From NCBI GenBank assembly GCA_026770585.1, contig MU647402.1, forward strand, positions 41,593 to 52,382: 10,790 nucleotides of DNA. The letters are read 5' to 3'. This document shows positions 1-9,800 of this stretch, piece after piece (position 1 is the first letter of the stretch; each line of letters starts with the position of its first letter). Made by a program: the position numbers and the translations under genes. Below the pieces are notes generated by a model. It ran no database searches and was not told the DNA's origin. It saw nothing but the letters and a program-made list of their open reading frames with translations. Source of the stretch: Baffinella frigidus. Its lineage: Eukaryota; Cryptophyceae; Cryptomonadales; Baffinellaceae.

Positions 1-63
1 GTAGGGTGTAGAGTGTAGGGTGTAGGGTGTAGGGTGTGGGGTGTAGGGTGTAGGGCTCGCAAC
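1..63. repeat. GGGTGTA heptamer tract in the intron after exon F
   Basis: About eight units of GGGTGTA on the plus strand (1-55), one with an A for G change. The G-rich strand is the template of the DENN gene. Confidence 0.9.
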
Positions 64-124
64 CTGAAGAGCTCGGCGGGGTCCGGATCCTCCGCGCGCG
101 GGACGACGATGCACTCGCGGTACC
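64..124 (-). CDS. Exon F, dDENN (residues 285-303)
   Basis: The 61-nt exon continues GYRECIVVPRAEDPDPAELF, where the G is split with exon E. GYR is the conserved dDENN motif after the FF-SLL helix. The acceptor is GTCAG and the donor is TTCAG|GTTGCG, leaving two bases for a codon completed outside the window. This is the last exon in the window, so the gene continues beyond position 1. Confidence 0.85.
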
Positions 125-3100
125 CTGACGTTCACGGAGGGTGACTTGAGGGTTGAGGGTGTAGGGTGTAGGGTGTAGGGTGTAGGGTGTAGGGTGTAGA
201 GTGTAGAGTTTTAGGGTTGAGGTTTTGGGGTTTAGGGTGCAGGGTGTAGGGTTTAGGGTGTAGGGTGTATGGTTTAGGGTTTAGAGTTTAGAGTTTATGG
301 TTTATGGTTTAGGGTTTAGAGTTTTAGGGTTTAGGGTTTAGGGTTTAGGTTTAATATTGTAGGGTTTAGGTTTTAAGGTTTAGGGTTTAGGGTTTAGGGT
401 GTAGTGTTTAGGGTGTAGGGTTTAGGGCTTAGGGCTTAGGGGCGAACCTTGGAGGAGGGAGAGGAAGAAGCGGAAGAAGCCGTACTGAATCTGCGAAAAG
501 TCGCGTTTGTGCCGCGCCTGCGGACATGACCGTCAGCATGCGTCAGCATTCACTCGAAGATCTGCGAAACGTTGGGTTTGCGACGCGCATGCGGACACGA
601 CCGTCAGCATCCGTCAGCATCCGTCAGCAGTTGAAATCTTAATACCGTTTTTGTACACAAAACGATGCGGATGAGTGTGTCCCTACGCTTCGAACTGAAG
701 CTGGACCTGCGAAACGTTGCATTTTGCCGCGCCTGCGGAGAGAGTGGGGTTTAGGGTCTAATGAGCGTTTGGTTTACAGTTTGAGGGTTTTAGGGCGGTG
801 GGGTTTAGGGTTTGGGGTGTAGGGTTTAGGGTTTCAGGGTTTAGGGTTGACCTTCTCGGACTTGGCTGTCGCGTCGCTCTCCGAGGGTGTCGGGGCCATC
901 GAGAACGCGAGGTCCGCCATCAAAACCAGCCTTTTCGCTTCTGCCTGGTCCCACCCGCCTCCGTGCGCCTGCCAGTGCATCAAATTTCATCTCGGACCAT
1001 ACCAGAATCTGTCCTGATGAAAAGGCGTAAGACAGCATCATTTGATGCCTAAAATAGCATGTACACCCTTACCTTCCGCGTGGGGAGCCTAAGATAGCGG
1101 GACAGATTCTGTCTTGGTCCGAAATTAAATCGAGGCTGGAGCTTGAGCCTTTTCCTTCGAACATCGATTCGACATCGAAGCGCGTTCTGAAGGAAATGGC
1201 CCATTCCCTAGCCTCGATTTTGAGGTCTAGGTTTTCCTCACCTGCAGTGGTGAGGGGTTAGGGTTTAGGGTTTCGGGTCCGGGGTTTCGAGTCCCGGGGT
1301 TCGGGTCTAGGGTCCGGGGTCCGGGGTCCAGGGTCTAGGGTCTAGGGTCTGGGGGTTGGGGTCCGGGGTCCAGGGTCTGGGGGTTCGGGGTTCGGGGTTC
1401 GGGTGTAGAGGTTGGGGTGTGGGGGTAAGGGTGTAGGGGTTAGGGTCAGTTGTTTCGGGTGTAGGGGTTAGGGTCCAGGGTCTAGCGTTCAGGGTTTATG
1501 GTTTAGGGCCACGCCAGGTCATTTGTCGGAATTTCAGGTACGAGTCCTTTTGTACCCGGATCCGAAATTTTGAATTCAGATCGGACGTGGAAAGGATGAG
1601 TAGCCGCGAAATCGATGGTGGCTACGTGCCATCTAGTACCACGAAATGAAACGTTGCGTTCTGGAATTCCCAGTAATGACCTTACGTGGTTTCGGGGGTT
1701 GGAGCACCTGCAAATGCTCCATGAGTTTCCGATGCTGGCGCGGCGTGAGATGTTTTAACTCACACAATGTATTTATTAATTGGTTTTAGAAAGTCAACTC
1801 CCCCACAAAATCGGCAACTTGTTGTTAATTATTACTAATTAAAATATCAAGTTGACGATTTTGTGGGGGAGTTGACTTTCTAAAACCAATTCATAAATAC
1901 ATTGTGTGAGATAAGGTTGCAGCGGGCGTGTTGGGAGGCGTGTTCGGGATACGGTTCAGGATGGCGGGTTGAGGGTTTGGGGTTAAGGGTTCAGGGTTGG
2001 TTTAGCGCCAGGGTTTCCAAAGGGTGTAGCGTTCAGGGGTGAGGGTTTCCACCTGCAAATGCTCCATGAGTTTTCGATGCTGGCGTGGCGGGAGCGGTTG
2101 GAGGGGCCGTGTCGGGAGGCGCAGTTTGTTCTCGTCCAGGTTGACCACGACAACGTCCTCGGGGCAGGAGGCGGCAAGAAACGACTCGCGCCTGTGTTTC
2201 GGGTTTGGGGTTTGGGTTTTAAGGTTGACGGTTTATGTTCTGCATTTGGGGTTTAGGGGTTAGGGTTTGGGGATGAGTCGAGGTTCACCACCAACACGTT
2301 TAGGGATTAGTCGAGGTTCGCCACCAACACGTCCTAGGGTTGAGGGATGCGTCCAGGTTGACCTCGACAACGTCCTCAGGGCATGATTGCGGCTAGGAAT
2401 GATTCCCGCCTGTGTTTCGTGCTTGGGTTTTGATGTTTGGGGTTCAGGGTTGAGGTTCTACATCTAGGTGGTGTGGGTTTCGGGCACAAGGTTAGTGGTT
2501 TGGGGTGTTGCAAGGTCTGCGGTGTAGGGTGTAGGGTGTAGGGTGTAGGGTGTAGGGTGTAGGGTGTAGGGTGTAGGGTGTAGGGTGTAGGGTTGAGGGG
2601 TTAGTTGAGGTTGACCACGACACCGTCCTCAGGGCATAAGAAGGCAAGAAACGACTCTCGCCTGGGGGGGGTTGGGGTCCAGGGTTCAGGTTCTACATTT
2701 CTGGTTTAGGGTTTCGGGTATAGGGTTTGGAGGTTTGGGTATCGGGTTTGCGGTTTAGGTTGTGGTGTGTGGTGTGTGGTGTGTGGTGTGTTGTGTGTTG
2801 TGTGTGGTGTTTGGTGTTTGGTGTTTGGTGTTTAGGGTTAAGGGTCTAGGGTTTAGGAAGGGTGTGGGGTTTAGGGTCCAGGCTTTAGGGTTTGAGGCTT
2901 CGTGTTTCTTGTTTCGGGTATAGGGTGTAGGGTGTAGGGTGTAGGGTGTGAGGTGTAGGGTGTAGAGTGTAGGGTGTAGGGTGTAGGGTGTAGGGTGTAG
3001 GGTGTAGGGTGTAGGGTGTAGGGTGTAGGGTGTAGGGTTTAGGTTGTAGGGTTTGGGGTTGAGACCTCTGGCGTAGGGAGTAGGAGTTGACGCCCATGAT

Positions 3101-3225
3101 GAAGGGTGTCGGCGCGTTGACAAACTCGATGAGCTGGAGGGGGAGCACGGGGATGTACACATGCTCCCACCGGAACGGGAACACCTGTTGTGGGGGGTTA
3201 GTTGGTTAGATTGTTAGTTACCTAT

Positions 3226-3267
<42 letters not shown>

Positions 3268-3315
3268 GGTCAGTTAGTTCATTAGTTATTGATTTAGTTA
3301 GTTATTTAGTTGTTC

Positions 3316-3348
<33 letters not shown>

Positions 3349-3816
3349 TTTGGTTGGTTCGTTGGTTGGATGGTTGGTTAGTCAGTTGGTTAAGTAGGTA
3401 TTTAGTTAGTTAGTTAGGTAGGTATTTAGTTAGTTAGTTAGTTAGTCAGTAAGTAAGGTAGGCACGTAGGTAGGCACGTAGGTACGCATATAGGCAGGTA
3501 GAAGCGTTGACAAACTCGATGAGCTGGAGGGGGAGCACGGGGATGCACACGTGCTCCCACCGGAACGGGAACACCTGCATTAGGGGGTTAGTTGGTTAGA
3601 TTGTTAGGTAGTTAGTTAGTTGGTTAGTTGGTTTGTTAGTAATCTGGTTGGTCAGTTAGTAAGTTAGTTAGTTAGTTAGTTAGTTTGGTATGTAGTTCGT
3701 TAGTTATTTATTTATTTATTTATTTATCTATTTAGTTAGTTAGTTAGTTAGGTAGGTAGGTACTTAGCTAGTTAATTAGTTAGTAAGTAAGGTAGGTAGG
3801 CAGGCAGCCAGGCAGC

Positions 3817-3864
<48 letters not shown>

Positions 3865-6800
3865 TAGGTAGGTAGGTAGGTAGGTAGGTAGGTAGGTAGG
3901 TAAGTAGGTAGGCAGGCATGTAGATAGGCAGGCAGGCAGAAGCGTTGACAAAGTCGATGAGCTGGAGGGGCAGCACGGAGATGCACACGTGCTCCCACCG
4001 GAACGAGAACACCTGCATTCAGGGTTTAGGGTTCACCTTATAGATCCCAACTCAGATTTCGGCTTGGCGTTGGAGCCATTTCGTACTGTTAAGGGTTTAA
4101 AATACCAAGATGTGTACCGGAAATCGTTCAAGGGGGCGCTTAGAGAAATAGATGATATTACGTGACGCGATGAGGTGAGGTGTGGGGCTGGTTCCCTGAA
4201 CCCTACACCCCCGTCGGGGTACACCCCCGCACGGGTGTGTGCACGTGCTCCCACGCTCGTACAACCTCAACCCTGAACCCCCCACCCCCCCACGGGGGTG
4301 TACACTTGCTCCCACCGGAACGGGAACACCTGCGGTTGGGCTGGGGGTTGAGGTTCCGGGGTTAGGGTTTAGGGTTTAGGGCGTGGGTTTAGGATTAAGG
4401 TAACTGTTTAACCGTTTAGGGTTTAGGATTCGGGGTTTAGGTTGAGTGTGTAGGGTCCAAGTTTCAGGGTTCAGGGTTTAGGGGGTTGAGTTTTGCGGTG
4501 TGGGTGTACGAGGGTGAGGCGATCAGGGTTTGGGGTTCAGGGCTTGGGGTCTAGGGTTTCGGATTCAGGGTTTGGGGTTTAGGGTTTGAGGGACCAGCAC
4601 GAGAATCGTCTCGGCGATGATAACTTAGGGTTTAACCTTCGACGTTTAGGATTCGGGGTTTAGAGTTTAGGGTTTAGGGTTTAGGGTTTAGGGTTTACGG
4701 TTTAAGCTTCAAAGGTTAGGATTGGGGTTTGGGGTTTAGGAGTTTAGGGTTTAGGGTTTAGGGTTTAGGGTTTGGAGTTTAGGGTTTAGGGTTTAGGCTT
4801 CAAAGTTTAGGGGTTAGGGTTTAGGGTTGGAACCAGGGCGAGGATGGCCTATGCAATGATGGTGAGGAGTGATCAAGGTTGGGAGTTTAGGGTTTAGAGT
4901 TTAGGGTTTTGGGTTTGGTGGGGTTTCGGGTTTTGGGTTGAGGTTTTAGAGTTTAGAGTTTGGACCAGTGCGAGAATGGCCTCGGCGATGATTGTGAGGA
5001 ACGATCAAGGTTGGGGGTTTAGGGTTTAGGGTTTAGGGTTTAGGGTTTAGGGTTTAGGGTTTAGGGTTTGGGGTTTGGGGTTTGGACCAGTGCGAGAATG
5101 GCCTCGACGATGATTGTGAGGAGCGAGGGTTTAGGGTCTAGGAGGGTGAGGTGATCAGGGTTTAGGGTTTGGGGTTTAGGGTTTGGGGCTTATGCCTCAA
5201 CCACCAAACCCCTAAACTTTAAACCCCCCGATTCTTTTACCAGTGCGAGAATGGCCTCGATGATGATGGTGAGCAATGAGGTCTGCGTCGAGTAGAGAAG
5301 GATCGTGCGCTCTTGCAGCATCCCAATCACCGAATCCTTCTCACCAAAACCCTACACCCTAACCCAGGTCTCACCCAGCTTCAGGGTTTCGGGGTTCGGT
5401 GTTCGGGCTTAGGAGGGGCAATCAGGGGTTGGGAGCAAAAGGTGTAGGGTGCAGGGAACCAGCGCGAGAATCGCCTCTAGGGTTGAGGGGTTGGACCTTA
5501 GGCCTCAACCACCAAACCCCTAAACCCTCACCCCCCCGATGCTCCTACCAGCGCGAGAATGGCCTCGGCGATGACGGTGAGGAGCGATGTCTGCGTCGAG
5601 TAGAGCAGGATCTTGCCCTCTTGTAATACCTGGGTTAGTGCTCAGGGTTTAGGGTATATTATCTAATTATTTAGGATTGATTAGTTATGATTTACTATTT
5701 ATTATCTATGGTTTATGGTTTATTATTTATGGTTTAGGATTTAGGGTTTAGGGTTTAGGGTTTCTGGTTTAGGGTGTATGGTTTATGGTTTATAGTTTAT
5801 AGTTTATGGTTTATAGTTTATGGTTTAGGGCTTAGGGTTCAGGGTTTAGATGATGGTGAGGAGCGATGTCTGCGTCAAGTAGAGCAGGATCTTGCCCTCT
5901 TGTAACACCTGGGCTAGTGCGTAGGGTTTAGGGATTATAGTCTAGGTGGGAAGGATTCAGGGTGTATGGTTGATAGTTTCGGGTGTGCGGGTAGGAGTTT
6001 CGGGTTTCGGGTTTCGGGTTTCGGGTTTCGAGTTTCGGGTTTTGGGCTTCGGGTTTCGGGTTTCGGGTTTCGGGTTTCGGGTTTCGGGTTGGATTGTTCG
6101 GGGCATCTACCTGTGAGGAACCAGTGGGTGGTTACAGGTTTAGGCGGCTGGGTTTACGGGCGGGAGTAAGGTTGAGAGGTGAGGGCGTAGGGTGTAGGGT
6201 TGAGGGTGTAGGGTGTAGGGTGTAGGGTTGAGGGTGTAGGGTGTAGGGTGTAGGGTGTAGGGTGTAGGGTGTAGGGTGTAAGGTGCAGGGTGTAGGGTGT
6301 AGGGTGTAGGGTCGAGAGGCGGAACCGCAGTGAAGAGTTGGACGATGTTCCGGAGGTCGAGCAGCCGGAAGAGCAGATTCAGGGGGCCTGCGGGTTTGGG
6401 GTTTGGGGTTTGGGGCTTAGATGTGCGAGGTCAGGGTTTAGGGGGGGCTGCGGGCGTGTTTTAGGGGTTTGGGGTTTAGAGTTCAGGGTTTAGGGTTTAG
6501 GGTTTAGGGTTTAGGGTTTAGGAGTTGGGGTTTAGGGTTTAGGGTTTAGGGTTTAGGGTGTAGGGTTTAGGGTTTAGGGTTTAGGGTTCAGGGTTCAGGG
6601 CAGCCGGAAGAGCAGGTTCAGAGGGCTTGCGGGAAGAGGGTTTGGGATCGGGGTTTAGAGTTTGGAGTTTGGAGTTTGGTGTTTGGTGTTTGGGGCTTGG
6701 GGTTTGGGGTCTCGATTTTACGGTTTCGGGTTTAGGGTTCGCGGTTTCGGGTTTCGGGTGTATGGTTTCGGTTTTACGGTTTACGGTGTAGGTTCAGGGT

Positions 6801-9800
6801 TCAGGATTCACGGCGGGGGTATCTCATTTGGCGGGGGGCGCTGCAGCGTGAGCATCTCCCCGGCGATGCTGGAGCTAATTGATTTAATTAGGACTCATAA
6901 GTAAATTTACCTATGCCATATCATTTCTCCTATGATTGCTCCTATGCAATCAACTTTGGGGTTGGGACTCCTCTGAGTTTCGGATATATTTTGGGGGTGT
7001 ACCTTCGGCGGGCGGGATCTCGTTGGGCGGTGTCGGGCTTTGATTGTCGGTTTTAATCAGGGTTTATCCAGGGTTTATCCAGGGTCTATGCAGGGTGTAT
7101 TCGGGGTTTGTTCGGGGTATATTCGGGGATGAACCTTCGGCGGGGGGTATCTCATTTGGGGACTCCTCTGAGTTTCGGATATATTTTGGGGGTGTACCTT
7201 CGGCGGGCGGGATTTCGTTGGGCGGTGCACGCTGCAGCGTCAGAATTTCACCCGCGATGCTCCACTGGACTTTGATCCGCCCTTGCGGGGGGAGCGGCAC
7301 CTCCTGCGTGAGGTTTCAGGTTCTAGGTTTTAGGTTTTAGGTGTTATGTTCTAGGGGCGCCTCCTTCTCCCAGGGAGGTTATGAGGGTAGCGGCACCTCC
7401 TGTTCACGGGAAGGTTGTGAGCCTTTAAGGAAGGTTATGAGCTTTATCTAGAACCTAAAACCTGAAACCTAAAACCTCAACCCCGGTTTCGAGCCCCCCC
7501 CCCCCCCTTTAAAAACGGTTTGTGCCAGAGTGTTTTAAAGCGGTGCCACGATCCCGAGTTCACAATAAAAAAAGGACGTGAGCATCTCCCCCGCGATGCT
7601 CCACTGGAATTTGATCACGTCCAAATAAACTGTCCATTGAATATATATAGGCCACACTCACAAGAATTTTCGCGGGGGGGGAGCGGCACCTCCTGCAGAA
7701 GGTTCCAGAGCGTACGAGGAGTTTACCACACATCAAACACTCGTCAGGAAATCATCTCAATGAACCGCATTCCACGGAGGGCTCTGTGGGGTTTGGGGTT
7801 TAAACCCTAAACCCCAAACCCCAAACCCCAAACCCCAAACCCACATCAAATTTTTGTCAGGATGGGATCTACTCACACCACAGCCAAGGAGACAGTTGGC
7901 CTGAGGCCAACTTAATGGGGCAATGGACTAAAACTTCGGTAGTTAGGCCTACGGGATTGCCTAGGACCTCCCACTGTAGGCCAAAATCCCAGGACGTTTT
8001 GGTCATAGGAGCCCTACGGCCTACGGTAGGCAATTCCGTAGGCCTAACTACCCCACGTTTAGTCCGTTAGCCTATGAAACTGTTTTGGTGAGATCTGGCT
8101 CTTTACCACCCCAAAGTTCACAGATTTATACCGCCCACACCCAGCATGTCAGCTTGGGAATCGTTATCCAAGCGGACTGTGGCAGAGGTAGAGGTATGTG
8201 TCCCGTAAGTGCCCAAGGGTGCCATACGCCCTATGGTAGGGCCCTAGGACCTGCCTAGGGCGAGAAGGGCGTCAGGATGATATCTACGCACAACACCACA
8301 ACCAAGGACCAAGGTCTTGCCAAGGTGCCAGTTGACTTCACTGCCAGGGCAAAGATTTTGTAAAAGTCAGTTCACCCACAAATCTGTCAACTTTAGAAAC
8401 GAGATACACCAATGGTGTACTTCTTTACTACACATTCTCAGGTGAGTTGACTAAAACAAAAACTCCGCCCTGGCAGCGGACCTAGGCCAACCTAAGTCAA
8501 CTAGAAGCAGTTGACTTAGGTTAACCTAAGTCAACTAGCGTTGACTTAGGTTGGCCTGAGGCAACTGGCAGCTTGAACATGTCAATAAACCGCGTTCCAC
8601 GGAGGGCTCTTGGGGGGGTATTCAAAAGTCAAATTTGCAAAGGGAAGCCGGTATTCAAAAGTCAATTTTAAGTGAAAACGTCTCCAAAAACGGGCTACCG
8701 GCTGCAAGAACGGGCACTGGATAATCCTCGAAGGGCCTTGCGTGGTAATTAGAGCTAGAAGGAGGAGTACCTGCACGAAGTTGCAGACGTATCTCTCGAG
8801 CGGGAGGCGGGAGGCCGTCAGCGATATCCGGTACAGCTGCTTCAGAAACCTGGTTTTGGGTTTTGGGTTTGAGGTTTGGGGTTTGGGGTTTGGGGTTTTG
8901 GGTTTCGGATCTCGGGTTTAGATTTTGGGGTTTGGGGTTTGGGGTTTGGGGTTTGGGGTTTGGTGTTTGATGTGTGGTGTTTGGTGTTTGATGTTTGATG
9001 TTTGGGGCTTGGTGTTTGGTGTTTGGTGTTTGGTGTTTGGTGTTTTGGGGTTCGTGTTTCGTGTTTCGTGTTTCGTGTTTGGGGTTTCGGGTTTGAGGTC
9101 TGGGGGTTGGGGTTGGGGTTGGGGTTGGGGTTGCGGGGTTAGAGTTTCGGGTTGAGAGTATCCGGTTTGAATCTTCGGGGTTGGTGTTTCGGGTGTGGGG
9201 TTTGGGTGGTACTCGCGGCACGGGTAGTAGAAGGGGTAGTGCGAGAGCACGCAGAGGCTCTTTGGAATCCATAACCTGTGTAGAATTCAGAGGATATAGT
9301 TTAGGGGTTGGGGTTCATGGTTCATGGTGGATGGTTGATGGTTGATGGTTGATGGTTGATGGTTTAGGGTTTAGGGTCTGGGGGTTTAGGGTCCGGGGTT
9401 GGGGTTGAGGGTTTTGGGTAGTGCGAGAGCACGCAGAGGCTCTTCGGAATCCATGACCTGTGTATAATTCAGGGGATATGGTTTAGGGATTTGGGGTTGA
9501 TGGTTTATGGTTTATGGTTTATGGTTTATGATTTATGGTTTAGGGTTTAGGGTCCGGGGGTTTAGGGTCCGGGGTTGGGGTTTAGGGTTTTGGGTAGTGC
9601 GAGAGCACGCAGAGGCTCTTCAGAATCCATAACCTGTGTAGCGTTTGGGGTTTAAGGTTTGGTGTTTGGTGTTTAGGGTTTAGGTTTTAGGGTTTAGGTT
9701 TCAGGGTTTGGGTTTTAGGGGTTATGGTTTAGGGTTTATTGTTTATGGTGGATGGTTCATGATTCAGGGTTTAGGGGTTAGGGGTTAGGGTTTGGGGTTT

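Noticed and set aside
1-440. True chromosome end
   Set aside because: Repeats are degenerate, mixed with exons, and recur across the whole window with gene sequence on both sides.
844-1018. Plus-strand exon reading FSDLAVASLSEGVGAIENAR
   Set aside because: Open and protein-like, but no partner exon is visible on the plus strand, while the minus-strand reading fits both neighbours in phase.
2521-2592. CRISPR-like regular array
   Set aside because: Direct tandem heptamers without spacers, in eukaryotic intron DNA.
2755-3162. 135-codon minus-strand open frame with TPYTLHP repeats
   Set aside because: Translation of the GGGTGTA array. It overlaps exon B out of frame.
3776-4018. Minus-strand frame joining exon B copy to Leu-Pro-Ala-Cys repeats
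   Set aside because: The first part is a truncated exon B copy and the rest is GGCA/GGTA microsatellite with no donor.
4033-4315. Minus-strand open frames over 4033-4315
   Set aside because: They combine fragments of exon B copies with the reverse of the plus-strand block and have no conserved motif.
7064-7300. Single-exon minus-strand gene of 78 codons
   Set aside because: It contains exon Y in frame but runs on through its donor into intron and repeat copies. The GT donor and phase match to exon Z favour splicing.
8090-8270. tRNA or other small RNA gene in the unique DNA of intron X-Y
   Set aside because: No cloverleaf, A-box or B-box arrangement could be read. The inverted motifs resemble the neighbouring fold-back elements.
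8655-9272. 205-codon minus-strand open frame rich in Pro, Asn and Thr
   Set aside because: Most of it is translated heptamer repeat in intron W-X. It runs through exon W in the wrong frame and exon X in the wrong frame.
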